Assembly: GCF_958295425.1 (NCBI RefSeq)
Contig: NC_081143.1
Coordinates: 17,075,016 to 17,139,015 of the forward strand
Length of the DNA: 64,000 bases
From: Solea solea
Lineage: Eukaryota > Chordata > Actinopteri > Pleuronectiformes > Soleidae
Direction: 5' to 3'
Position numbers and translations under genes: made by a program
Part shown: positions 26,071 to 38,995 of the stretch, piece by piece
Position numbering within the stretch: position 1 is the first letter of the stretch
Layout: every line of letters starts with the position of its first letter
Notes under the pieces: generated by a model
The model's input: only the letters and a program-made list of their open reading frames with translations
What the model was told of the DNA's origin: nothing
The model's database searches: none

Positions 26071-28940
26071 TTTTTAAAGGAATAAATTACAAACTGGAAC
26101 CATAATTATCAGACAAGTGCATTTAAATAATCATTGACCACAGATTGAACGGCTGGTATGGGATGATGAAGTGTTTGGTGCTTAACCCTCAGCTCGGAGA
26201 TACTGCAATCAAGGGCAGCTGCCCAGAGCAGCTTAATTCCCCACAAGTCTAGACAGTGGTGATGACGGCGGTTGAAGGCTGATGAATGTGATTAAGGAGA
26301 AATATAAGGAAGTAAAAAAAAGGATTCTTTAAGTCTTCCTTTTCTAAATTTACACTTTAGAGCTTTGTGAAAATCACAAGCTCTTCATTTTAAATTGTTA
26401 ATACACTATTTTAAACATGCAGTACATTGTAAATAACTGCCAGATATTCAAAGTTATTCTGGAAAAAAATCACTTATTTTCATTTCTGACATTTCTCTGG
26501 CACTTTTATTTCAAAGCTTAGGTGTTAAAGGGTTAAACATGCAGGACAGGGGTCCCCGAGGACCAGGATTGGGAAACACTAACCTAATGTGAGCACAGGT
26601 TTGCACAACTATTCCTCTTAAGACACTGCGTTGACTTTCATTCATCTGGACAGACTAAACAAAGCCCTTATACAGACCAGGTTTTGGTCTTCATGAGGAC
26701 TATTGGTCCTGACAAGGTCACTGTTCATGCCAGAAAAGTCCTAAAGATGTAACAAATACAAGAGCGCACACACACTCATGCTAATTATTTTCTAATTGAA
26801 GGTAAGGGGAATTCCAATCTGTGGAAACAGGTTTTCCAGAAAGGAGCCTATAAAATGGTGCTGTGGCCATTTAGATCAATACACTATGTACCCAGTGAGT
26901 GATTACCTCTCCCACTTCACTGCTCCACACAACCATTAGAGCTCCCGGGGTCAGTGGTTTACAGCCTTGACTCAGTGAAGATTATACCTCAAATCTGTGT
27001 TCAGACAGGTCTTTTTCTGCAAAATGACACAGACACACGCAGAGTTATAACTTATCTGTCATCTGTCTGTTTTTTTTTTTAAAACAGCTCTGAATGTGCT
27101 CATTTAAAGCTATTACTAATTAAAAAAAGATTACATCCGATTTGTGATAAGCTCGGTTATAAAGCGAGAGTAGCATGACGGCAGCTCTGTGTACGTGAGA
27201 GTCCAGCTGAGTCTGGCTTACAAGCACAGTGAGGGACAGTGAGACAGACAGAGGAAGAGAAAAACCTTTTGAATCAAGCAGCGAGCGTGAAACACAAGCC
27301 CACGTGCTACGAGAGGATTGTAGTAGTCGTCACTTGCAGTGTTCCAACTTCCACTGAGCTGCATGAGCACAGCTGACGGCTCACACAAACATGAACAAGA
27401 GAAGTGCTCAGTAAAGCAGCAGAACATTCTGTAGTTTCAACAATGAGTTATTTATCCCTTATGAGTGTGTTGTCCTTAGGGCTGAAACAGTTACTCAATT
27501 AATCGATTATTAATACATTACTAAGTGCGTTTTTAAGGAATTTTTCAGCTTCTTTTTTCAGAAAAGAAGCGGCTTTTTTGACAATCAAGGACAATCAGGT
27601 TCTGACGCATGTAAAAAATGATTCTCAAACTTCCAAAATTAAAGTATTTATTCCTTCCATTCCGTAAACTTAAACAATTCCATTTAAACTCAAATTCACA
27701 ACCATTATTCAGTGGAAATATAATGAAACAAACCATTCTCCACGGTCAAAAAACTGTACGCTCCTCCTCCCGATTGAGCAACATCCAACGCTTCCCATTA
27801 ACCTGAGGTACATCGCCTTTGCCTAATGGAGAGCACATCCTCCTGCTAAGTGGCATAAGTGGTAGGAGGTTCCAAAAACAAAAACAACACAAACAACTCT
27901 TACACAGGATATGTTTGTGAATATAATAGAAAGCTCACTCACATTACACCTTTATTTCCATCATTTGTCTGAATTTATGGCATCGCCACATTCATTAGAC
28001 GTCATTCTCTGGGGGACATGAATGTCAAACGGCAGGTTGTGGAGGCATTTCAGAAGCAACTGGGTGATTATTTTACAATTACTATTACGTACTATTTGCT
28101 TGCAGAATATGTCTACACTACAATGCACACAAAAGGTTATTTACAGTCAAAATACCACGCAGTGTGTGGCCGTCTTGGTGCTTGTACAGTTGCACTATAG
28201 GTCCAACTGTGAATGTAATGGTCTCATAATGTCTGTTGTTGTTGTTTTTTCCTTTTCTGTACTGACTGTGGAAAGGAGCACATGAGTAAACTGAACACTG
28301 TTGTGTGTCCCTGCTGTTTAATTGGACAACAACAGTGTGAAACTGACAACAAACCTGAGCTGCAGCATAAAAAAAAGAAACAACAGGAGCAGATGAATCA
28401 GTGTGGACTTCCTGCCCGTTCTCTTGACTGCACTCATTTTCAAACTGCCCACGCTCTACTTAACGCTGCAGTGCATGTATATATTTTGTTTGTTTGTTGT
28501 TTTTATTCTGCCTCTGTTGGGTCTTGCAAAACTGTCAGACCTGTCTATCAAACCTCTGAACAAGCAGCAGTATTCACACCTGCAGCACTTCTTTGTGTTT
28601 ATAGTCAGATTTCAATGTTTTCAGCCACTTCATTAGTGAAATGTTGCTCTTGCCTGCTTACCTCTTCCTGTTTGCAGCACGGGAATGTCGCCGGGTGACA
28701 TGAGATTGAAATACTCCTATTCTGTACAAGTACAAGTAAAAGTACTCGAAAATGTACTCAAGTTAAAGTAAAAAAAAAGGAGTGATAAGTTAAGTACAGT
28801 ACTTCCAAAAAAACATATTTAAATAAAGAAAACCTACTCAATAACTTAATTCATTACTTTCCTCCTCTGCTGACAGAACATCGCTGTATATATGTGACAG
28901 TCTTTACCATTAAACCTATTTCGGGCAGCCTAACGCCAAG
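26071..28940. other. Intergenic with repeats
   Basis: No gene seen. 26340-26536 pairs with 30255-30472. 26585-26770 is a diverged CA-linked repeat. 26880-26990 resembles 21990-22100 on the other side of the transposon. 27478-27550 is a family D end. The open frame at 28282-28698 has no domain or splice support. Confidence 0.5.
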
Positions 28941-29115
28941 AAGGAAGGAATTGGGCTTGCAACCAGAGGCTGGGTTGCCCATGAGCAAGGCACATAACCC
29001 CCGTTGTTCCCCAGGTACAGAAAGGTGCTGCCCATTGCTCCTGCGCCTGTGTGTTCAATACTGCTGTGTAAAAAAAGGGTGGCTTAAATGCAGAGGTCAA
29101 ATTCACTGTCACTAA
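28941..29115 (+). repeat. tRNA-derived SINE, family B, copy 2
   Basis: Contains GGGTTGCCCATGAGCAAGGC, CCATTGCTCCTGCGCCTGTG, GTGTTCAATACTGCTGTG and TTAAATGCAGAGGTCAAATT in the same order as the reverse-strand copy at 4895-5065. It is followed by an A-rich tail. Confidence 0.8.
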
Positions 29116-30599
29116 TTCATGTGTGGGAAAAAAAACATATTATAACTAATTTCTTCTATTTTACTTTATTCTATTCATTTATTTATTTCATTCTACCAAA
29201 CATTATGTTTCACCGTTTTTTACATTGCACAGAAATAAAACCAAATTTAAACTGTGGATCAACTTTAAGCTTGAAAATCATTATTTTATTGAAATTATAG
29301 TTATACAAAGTAAACTATACCAAACAATAAGGTATATATCGTCACAAAGCACGGATTGACAAAGCTTATCAGTATAAGTGATACTGATAACTGATATTAA
29401 TAACCAAAAGGCAACAAGTCACAGCCTGTTGTAGCGTTAAAACAGCATAAATAACACATTCAAACGTCGGGGGTGAAAAAAAAATAAATGCACATAAATA
29501 AGACAAATTATCATAACTGGCATGAGGCGACACCACGATGAGTCATTTTGTATCTGCCTAAATAAACATGGGTATGATATAACTGTCATCTGACATGGTC
29601 ACTTCTCTCACAACATACCAGTAAAATGAATCAGCGACTGACTCAGAAAATATGGATAGTTGTGCTTATAAGTGGTTTGTGTGTGTGTGTTTTCTGTGTA
29701 TGGCCTTATGCACCTCTCAACAAGAGTATAGAGAGAACACATTTTGTAACTATAACAGTGATATGTGGTAAACGTGCAAGTTAACCAATGATCTCTGCAG
29801 TCTGCAGGGTGCAGGTCTCTGGCTAACAGGATAACTGTTACTGGCACTGTACCAAAGTCTCTAGGACATAAACAAAATCTGGCGAGCACCACAGTTGTCT
29901 TATCGTCAACATTCTTCAGCGTACAGGCTGCAGGTCAACGTGTAGGAGGATCAGCGACAGACTCAAGCATCTGAGCTGGCATCAGAGCAGCAGCCAAAGT
30001 CAAGTGCACAATTTGGTTTTAAGTGTTGTACAGCTGAATTTTCACAGCCACTATTGGCTCCAAAACAGCATCCACTGCTTAAAATCCCTGCTTAAAACTT
30101 TGTCTAACAGTGCTTTAGAAAGTCTTTAACATGGTTAACTTGGAATGATTTGTTTTTGGACATTGAGACAAAAACTCAAACAAATGTTATTTAAAATATG
30201 TGTTATATTTCAAATTTAACACGCAGAATTTGGAGTTTGTGTATAACTGCAGTGTTTTTTTCTAGATAAAACTTCTCCTTCATTTTTAATTGTTAATACA
30301 CTATTTTAGCATGCAGTAAATCGTAAATATTTGCCAGATATTTAAAGTTATTCTGGAAAGATGGGCAAAAGCACTTACTCACGGGACATTTTCTGGCCCT
30401 TTTACGGTTAAAATAAGCAACAACAAAAAAGACCAGACTGACATTTTGAGGCTTTGGTGTTAAAGGGTTAAGGAAGAGGCCAAACTTCTACAAGCTTTTC
30501 ACCCTCTGTAGTCTTAGTGAACTAGGAAGACCACACATCTCAGTTTCCTACAGTGTCAATACACTCCCCTATCTTGCAAGATGAATAATAAAAAAATTT

Positions 30600-30835
30600 A
30601 AATCAGAATCTGGATCTGGATCTTCCAACAAAATCAAATATTTGTTTCTAGGCCATGACCTAATCATCAAGATATTCACTATAGTGAAGTTTTTGGACAA
30701 AACAAGACATTCCAGGTTGGAGAAACACTGATCAACATTTTCTGACATTTTATGGACCAAACGATTATACAGTTAATCGAGAAAATAATCGAAAGACGAA
30801 TCAATTACGAAAATAATCATTTGTTGCAGCCCTAA
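30600..30835 (-). mobile_element. hAT-type non-autonomous element, family D, copy 3
   Basis: Reverse orientation: AAACACTGATCAACATTTTC, TGACATTTTATGGACCAAAC, AATCGAGAAAATAATCG and the terminal TTGTTGCAGCCCTAA. These are complementary to the motifs of copies 1 and 2. Confidence 0.7.
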
Positions 30836-31059
30836 TTGGTTTATACATTTCTTTACAAGGGCCTCAATTATTAAGACGCAGTGAAACCACATGTTCACAT
30901 ACTAAAATATCCTTTTCCATTAGAAAACTGAGCCTGTGGCCACAGCAGCTGTGTCAGTGACAGTGCCCACATCCTGGTTACATACTGTACCAACAGGGAA
31001 TGAATGCTATTAAACCAAAAAACGCTGGCAGAAAGAAGGAGAGTAAAACATAACAGAAG

Positions 31060-31090
31060 TATATATATATATATATATACATACATACAT

Positions 31091-31146
<56 letters not shown>
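31060..31146. repeat. (AT)n compound microsatellite
   Basis: AT tract, a short (ATAC)n island, then a longer AT tract of about 50 bases. Confidence 0.95.
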
Positions 31147-31148
<2 letters not shown>

Positions 31149-32792
31149 TACTCTTAGTGGCTCATTAGCTGAGCGTCAGTGGCTTTCCACACTGAATGAA
31201 CACACTAATTTTTAATGCAGATATTAAAAATGCATGGCATTTGCCAGTGAGCGTGAATACAAACTAGCACCGAGGAGAACTACAGGAGCGCCACATTTGG
31301 CACTAATTATGAAATCTTATGATGGCTATACTTTGAAAGATTCCCACTGTCTTTGTTTTTAGTGTGAAAGCAGTTTGAAAACAGAGCACAAAGTAATGGG
31401 CATCAAAGTGTGGGAGGAATAAAATGTAGGGCGACGATCTGAGGCAAGTTACACAACACGTTACAGTGTCTCTCCACATGAACCTTCACCTCCAAGAGTA
31501 CCCTTACTAACGTGGAGGACTCTTGTATTTGCCACTGCTAGAGCAATTACGCTCTTCTCTTTTTCTGAGAAGAGGTCATTATTAATAACGTGCCATGGGT
31601 GGCTCAAACAGAAACACAAATTATCAGGACTGTGGCTGCCTGAGACTGCATGAAATTCACAGACATTTAGACAGAAGTTGCAGCACGTTCCTCATCAGCA
31701 AACCCTGAACTAATCCAAAGCCGAAGACAAACATGTAAAAATCTTAATTACAAATATGCACACTGTGTACACATCTATACACATCTAAGCAGCGAGGTGA
31801 ACTGAAAACAAAGTTTGTCGAAATGTGTCTGCCTTCCACATTTTCATTTTCATTTTCATGATCTCTGGAAATGCCGCCGCGATGAACCAACGGGATGTGG
31901 CGTGACTGATCATCCACCTGTCACACTTTGTAGCACAATGCAAAGTGACAACCCATCTGACAACTGATGATGACTCACACGTGCCCGCAGAAATAAATGT
32001 ACACAGAAAGTGATGTAACACAGAACCTACAGCGAACCATGCAGACACTCTCCGACCGTGAAATGTATGTGGACTGAATGCAAAAGGCAGTGATGGATTT
32101 ACGAGAATTAGATCCACTCCTGTTTCATATTACTCAAAATGGATGCAGCGGAACTAGAAATAACAGTCCTGCAACTCAACCAACAGCAGAACTTCACTCT
32201 GAGATCAATACGTGTAGTGAAGAAGCAGAGTTCACACCCCCTTGTTTTGATATTCAAACTTTAGGTCCGCAGTCTCAGGTTGCCAACCGTTCCATAAAAT
32301 AAGGATCTGTTCCGTATTTGAAAGTTCAGAGACATGCTTCGTATTTCCTTGTTTTTGATAATCAAGTCAGTGTAAACACATGTGATAAAAAGTAAAGATT
32401 AGTCAAATGACAATGTCTGCCATTCATTACTATCCAACAGAAAATGGGCGCGTTTAACTGGTCGTCCATTCACTGTGCATCCTCTGTATCGACAGCAGGA
32501 TCATTTTCATTATCATATTGATTTTCACAACCCGTATTTTGTTTGATAGAAACACTAATGTAAAGCAGCATAACTGCATCTTTTGAAGTGTAAAAGTTTG
32601 TGGTGTGTGGGCTTAATGTAGCCTATGTAGAGTGTCAATGTATCAGGCACATCTCAGTAGAGAATGTGAGAAGGTCTGATTCACTACATAATGTTTGGTT
32701 TAACTTGCACAGCCGTATGTCCCACATTGTAAACAAAAGGAAATTGAAAACATTGTATGATGAATGAAAAGGTCAAAACAAATACACGTCAT

Positions 32793-32945
32793 ATGAACCC
32801 AAAAAGGCCCTGCGATGGACTGGCGAACTGTCCAGGGTGTACCCCGCCTATCGCCCGATGTAGCTGAGATTGGCACAGCACCCCCCGCGACCCTCTGGTT
32901 GAGGATAAAGCGGTAGATGATGATGATGATGATGAACCCAAAAAG
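32793..32945 (+). repeat. Retroposon 3' tail, family A, copy 3, with 14-bp target duplication
   Basis: The 125-bp insert (32807-32931) reads CCCTGCGATGGACTGGCGAA, CTGTCCAGGGTGTACCCCGC, CCCGCGACCCTCTGG and GAGGATAAAGCGGTAG, and ends in (GAT)n. It is flanked by perfect 14-bp direct repeats ATGAACCCAAAAAG at 32793-32806 and 32932-32945. This is the footprint of a 5'-truncated element inserted by target-primed reverse transcription. Confidence 0.9.
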
Positions 32946-34586
32946 CTTGTATGAAATCTATTCACAAAGGCGAAAACTACATTTTCAAAACAATTCAGTT
33001 TCAGTAGATTATTGTGTTTTGGTTTCTGTTAATAAATGTTTTCCTCTTTCAGAGGACTCAGTGGTGAAACTAAAGCACTGAACCAGAGCAGCTAAATCAG
33101 TCCGGCTGTTGCTGGTGAAGAACTACTGTAATGTTCAGTTTAACTTCATCTGAATACAACAACGCTCCACTAAACAGCCATTAAAAATGTCTTCATCAAA
33201 CAGTTCAACACTACGCAACTAAACTAAACTAAACTAAACTAAACTAAACAAACCCACTGTACACATGTCAAAACCAGAGGAATACCACTGCTTTAGCTTC
33301 ATGCTAACAACACAAGCTACACATATGAGTACAACACTGAACCAGCAGCTAACGAAGAGCAAACAAACAAACAAACATCTTACACAGTGATGTACATAAA
33401 TGTCTTACCTTTGCTTCTTTGTCACGATGAAACTCTTAGGTTCTGTATGGTCCTACTGTCCCACACTTGTCTAGACTATTTCTGACCATTTTGTACTTCC
33501 AGGTCAAAGTTCAGCTGTGAAATCAGTCCAACCTGTTCAATTCACAACGAGGGCAGCTGGCAACCAGCGTGATGGGTGCATCACTACCACCTTCTGCTCC
33601 GGAGTGTGGATCAGAGATTATTATAATCTACCAATTCATTCTTTCTGTTTCATAAAATCAAAGAAAATACAGTTTTTTTGTTTCCTTAACAGGTTTTTGA
33701 TCCTCAGAACCTGAAACTCCTGAAAATATACCCAGGTCTTCTCTCATCTGTCTTCTTTCTTAAAATATAACATTCTATTATTCTATTAAATTAGGCGTCA
33801 TTCATTCATTCATTTTATTCACACCTTTAGAGGCTTTCTGTTGAATCTATTGACAGTTTGAATGAGATGCTCTTTGGGCTGCTTAGATACTGCCCCACAT
33901 AATAGCACAGTTCAATTATATTACACATTGGGACATAATGAACTCTGTAAAACTATAGAAAAAAATTAATTTGCTTTGCTTTGCGTTGTGTTTGCGTAAT
34001 GTTCAGATGACATAAAACTAATGGATTGAAGCTTCATGATTATATAGGTGATATTCACTCTAATGTGGGACCTTTTGTTAGGCAGGAATGAAATCTGTAA
34101 TCTTTTTAACATAATTCTTAATCACATCATTACACGCTGAATATTTATATGTCAAACACACCAGGGTAATAAATCAGCAGCTCATTTTCGAGGTATAATT
34201 TTGAGCAGAGGCATGTAAAAAGGGATTTAAAGGACGCTTTCGTTCACAAATGAGAAATAACGAATGCTTTCATGTTCATCATTTAATTAATTTAAATGCA
34301 ATAATGTTTTTGAAATGGCAAACATTTGGTTCTTCATCTTATATAAATAAATATATAACTTTATATTAATCATTTGAAGCGTGTCTCGGATTCAAAGTTT
34401 GTCTCCACAGCTTCTCTATTATCATTATTATCATCTGTAATAACTAGAAATGTAAGTCCACGTATAATCTGCTCCTCTGGTGCGTGGTGTCAGATAAAAT
34501 CATCTTCAGATTAGAACAGACCGTTGGTTGTTACAGTGAGAAACTGCACAGTGTCATATTCCTCTCCTGCTGTCTCTATCCATCTC

Positions 34587-34620
<34 letters not shown>

Positions 34621-36261
34621 CAGGTGTATATCCTGAGGATGTACATGCTGAGTGTCCGTCTCATTTTCAGAAGCATTTTTAGGAGCAATGACTCACTGTG
34701 ATAGCGACAGTTTTATTATAGACCATGCAGGACACATTAATCCATGAGTCATCAGCTTGAGCTGATTTCACATACACTTCCTGTTGACTCTCTATTTATG
34801 CAATATCATGTACTTTTCACCGATTGGTGACAGTCAAACATTTGAGCTATTTATTGTTTTGCAAACCTGCACATCATTCCATTTTCTCCAAAGAACGTAA
34901 TCAAATTTTCTGGCTAAATAAGGTTAAAATTGACATCATACATTTACACGAAGCAAATCCCATTTCACCCTTGTGTGGTGTTCATTTGTGAACAAATAAA
35001 TACTGAAATATCCCCGCAACCCATTTTAACTTCAGTGAAAGCCTTTGCCTTCCCAAGTATTAAAACCACTCATTCTATAATGAGTGCGTCTCATCGGTGC
35101 CTCCTTAATTGGCCCTCAGTTATTTTCCTAATGAATTGTTTTTAATTCCCTTCAAAACCAAGTTTCCAATCGCTGACTTTATTCTAATGTCAGCAGAAAT
35201 ATTCCAACACCATATGTGAAGAGTGGGGCAGAGAGGGTGTGAATAATTGAACCACTTTATCCTTGTAACATTATACTTTTCTTTCTTTTCTTCTCTCCAT
35301 GATTTAGATTCAGTGATCGGCAGAGCACGTTTCACTCGATCAGTATTCTGAAGTTGTGTCTTGTGAATTGCAGCATATTAACATAATGCTATGAATCTTT
35401 TTTTTTTCCCGGGCACAGGGGCAAACAGCATTGATCAACACGTGCTGCACACACATTATTTATTTATTTGTTTGACTGAAAGGAGGCAGTTAGTGTGTAA
35501 TGGCTTTCGAAGTTGGTTATTACACCCAAGAGATATAGCTAATGTGGTGACGGTGCAGCGGGATGTTTGTCGAGTAAAAGTCCCCTGGTGGTGTTTATTT
35601 ATCTCCTGAGACGCTTATCAACGAAGCACCACGAGCATCTCTCCGTGACTTGTGCAAGCATTGAAGCGTTTGACCCAAAACCACTTTGGTTTCTGAAATA
35701 ATCCTATATGCGGTTTTAAATTAAATTAAATTAAATTAATACGGGTTTTGGTTTAGGATATTGATTTAGCAGTATTATCCATGATCTTTTTTTAATTACA
35801 ATTGTGGCAGTGCATCAGAGGTAAACACACAAAAAAACAATCATAGCATATTACAAGAAGATTACATGACATAGGACAGAAAACGACTTCAGCTAAAATA
35901 GAGGAGGGCATGGTAAGAGTAATAGTCAGAGTGCATTGAACATCACTCCAAAGGTGATACTGTATTGGGCTTCACCGTGATGCAGTTTGGAAGCAGGACA
36001 GATGGAGCCCTATAAATAGCATGAGTGCGACCTGCAGGACACACGACGAAGGAGAATAGAAGAAGACATCTTATCTCCTCCATCTATGGATTATATCTCC
36101 ATGTTTCAGTGAAGAGGAAAAACAGAGAGGCTACACGTGAGGCATTAGAACCGAGGTGAAATGGTGACTAATGATTTTCTACCCTATCCTTGGCCGTTTA
36201 CAAGAATACACACACACACACACTCATGCTCATGAACAATACTGAGATGTACATCCTCAAA
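32946..36261. other. Intergenic, includes AT-rich single-copy tract
   Basis: No gene seen. (AACTA)n at 33217-33248 and (AC)n at 34590-34617. The stretch 34000-35700 is AT-rich, has few recognisable repeats and has many TAAT/ATTA homeodomain-type cores; it may contain conserved non-coding elements (inference). Confidence 0.5.
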
Positions 36262-36494
36262 ATCTAGTGCAGTGGTTCCCAAGCTTTTCATATTCCCGTA
36301 CCCCTTCAGACATTTGACCTCTAGCCATGTACCTCATACTCCCGCACACTTGAAAAAAGAAACTGTGTCTGTCTGTTAGATTTAAAGAAATCTACTGCAA
36401 TGGCTGCATGTCTATTGACATTATATATGCCCTGCATCACTTTGCGTACCCCTGGGGAGACGAGTACCCCACTTTGAGACTCACTGATCTAGTG
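36262..36494. mobile_element. hAT MITE with 8-bp target-site duplication
   Basis: The 217-bp element (36270-36486) starts CAGTGGTTCCCAAGCTTTT. Its reverse complement starts CAGTGAGTCTCAAAGTGGGG. It is flanked on both sides by the identical 8-bp ATCTAGTG (36262-36269 and 36487-36494). An 8-bp duplication with CAGTG ends is diagnostic of the hAT superfamily. It holds no coding sequence, so it is non-autonomous. Confidence 0.9.
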
Positions 36495-38995
36495 TAATGT
36501 AGAGTTTTTTTGTCCAAGATTTTGTCAGCTCCTTAAACAGCTGACTGTTATCTTTAAAGTAAGTAAAGCACTTCTTTTCCAGCAGAGTACAACAGTGAAT
36601 ATTATGGAAAACAACAATAGCACATAATCTGCTCTTATGTAATTGAAAGCGAAAGGACAAGGTGTCCGCTCTCTCTGGTCGTATCTGGTGACCATTATCT
36701 GCACATGTCCATCTGTACATTGACGAAGATGAGGACACTGATAGTGGTCGCAGCCGCACAGGTGACTCGCTTGTTGACTTACATGATCCTGGCAGACATC
36801 CCATCAGTTCATCAAATAGAGGAGCACAGCAGCGATTCCATTTGAAGCTTTCATACCTCACAAACAACAATAGCAAAAAGTGTTCTCTTAGCTGCTTGAG
36901 CTTTTCTGTCCAAATTAAGCAAATCTTGATTTAAAGCAAAACTGTAAAAAGGGAGGCAACAAAACATGTGTGTCCATTTAAGACATGAGGTTCATGGCAG
37001 GAGCAAAAAAAAAAGCCTGATGATGTCAATGATGACATAGTTCATCATCAGCTGTATCAATTCTCTTATTAATATTTACTTCTCACCTACTGTACATGTA
37101 TGACTCATTTCCATTGCGGTGACATTGTAAACCACCTGCACACTGAAGGGACATGTGAAGTGGAGTCACAATACAGACATTCAACATATTTATGTCTGCG
37201 ATGTGACGCGCATGGACGTATCCTCAGCTACACCACCAGCTAAAAACGGTGGTCACTGTCTGGGAGCTACGTTCCGGTATAAGGAGGTCTGAGATCCCAT
37301 GAAAGCACTAAAACCACACATCTGTGGGGGAGTTGCTATACCAACAGATATTAGGTTAATCAACTATTCCATATACAAGATGGGAAAGGCTGAAAGAAAA
37401 CACTCCTATGAATTGCAGTGAGTGCACAAAGAGACAGTGTTCACTGTTAAATATAGCGCACACTGTGCCGGCTGAGGTAACACAAGTGTGAACTCACTTG
37501 GAGGTTAAGTATGAAGCATCAGTCGAGTGCCTGAGGCAGTAATGCATCATTACAGACGCCATCTGCCACAATAGAGGGAAAAGAAGTCCTGCAGCCTACT
37601 GTTATCATCGGGCCTTTTATTGAAAAGTGGTCGACATGCAACCATAACCCTGGCAACTGCTGCCATCACACTTCAGCATCACCACAAGAAAACACAAGTA
37701 TTGATTTTTTTTACTAATTTTTACAAAGCATTGCTTGTCTAAAACCTGTAACCTTCACCAAATGTGAATCAATCTGGGGAAAAATCAAACACACTTTTTC
37801 CTCCCTGTATCCAGAAATTGTTTTGAACCCACTTGATTCATTGCTTCGAGGGTTATTTTACAATACTCATTTTTATGACTGCGATAAAACATCTACAGTC
37901 CCTCCCCAACCCCAGCACGTGTGAGGATATTCCAGCACTGCTGAAGGTTAATTCATGCGTGAGGGCAACATTTATATTTGGCATCTGTCAGATCTTAACA
38001 CCATCATTTTGACAGGGTGACAGTGAGTGCAGCACATGTTTTTCTACACGAGTACATCAACAGAAGTGGTTCTTCCTCCTCCGTGGGCACACAAGGGTCA
38101 CGAAGCTACCAGAAAATCAAATAAATAATAATCAGGTTTATCTGTTGAAAAGACCAGATCTGGATCCGTCTTTTATGAAGACTCAGTTCCTTAGAGGGCG
38201 AACTGAGGCATCTTAAACCTTAAACCAGGTTTAAGGTTTAAGAAAAGCAAGTCTCAACCCGCAAAAAGCCCTTTAAAGTTGACGAGCCAAAACAAAAATG
38301 TCCTCACAAAAGGTTTTAATCAAAACTGGTTTCTCCAGAATTTAAACATAAAGGTTCCAGTATCCAACCACCTGTTCAACTAACATAACGAGAAGTGAAT
38401 TTTAAATGAAGTGGCAGAACGTTTCTGATGTTCCTACATCCATGTAATTAGAAGACATTTTCAGGACAAAGACGTTGCAGCTAGTTAACAAAGCAAAGGT
38501 AGTCGTGTAGGAGCAGGTGCAGTAACCCGGGAGCGAATGGTGAGTGTGTGTTTTTATTAGGGCTGAACCATTTCAAATAAATATGTCATTGCGATTTTTT
38601 AGTGGTCATTATTCTCATTTGCACTGGAAAAACATATGTAAGAGGATTACTGTGTGACATTTGTGCAGATCTGTGAGAAGCAAAGATGTTCTCTTCAGTC
38701 TGTAGAAAAAGACGTACAGGGTTTGATGTGTAGATCAATATCGCGCCTCCTGCGGTTTGAAAATGATATTGCGATGTCAATAACATTTAAATTAATTGTG
38801 CACATATTCGAAAGATCAAAGTCAATTTTATTTTTTTTATAGTATTTGGTGGGGGGGGTTATTACAATGTGTCACAGTAGACAATGGGATTATTTTACAA
38901 CCTCCCCATTTCTTATTTTCTTATCAGGCCTTTTTCAGTTCTTAATCCACAGTTAGAATTTTGTCACACGTTCTCAGCCACTGTTTTCTTACATA
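36495..38995. other. Intergenic, little recognised
   Basis: No gene seen. 38558-38830 (AGGGCTGAACCATTTCAAAT, CATTGCGATTTTTTAG, GATATTGCGATGTC) looks like a decayed copy of a common fish GGGCTGAAC interspersed repeat. Confidence 0.5.

Larger units (their letters stand above)
29116..32792. other. Intergenic with repeats
   Basis: No gene seen. 30255-30472 pairs with 26340-26536. 30600-30835 is a reverse family D copy ending GTTGCAGCCCTAA. An (AT)n compound tract lies at 31060-31146. 31150-31760 looks single-copy and AT-rich. Confidence 0.5.

Noticed and set aside
28282..28698. 138-residue open frame
   Set aside because: No domain, low complexity at the start, no splice or promoter context.
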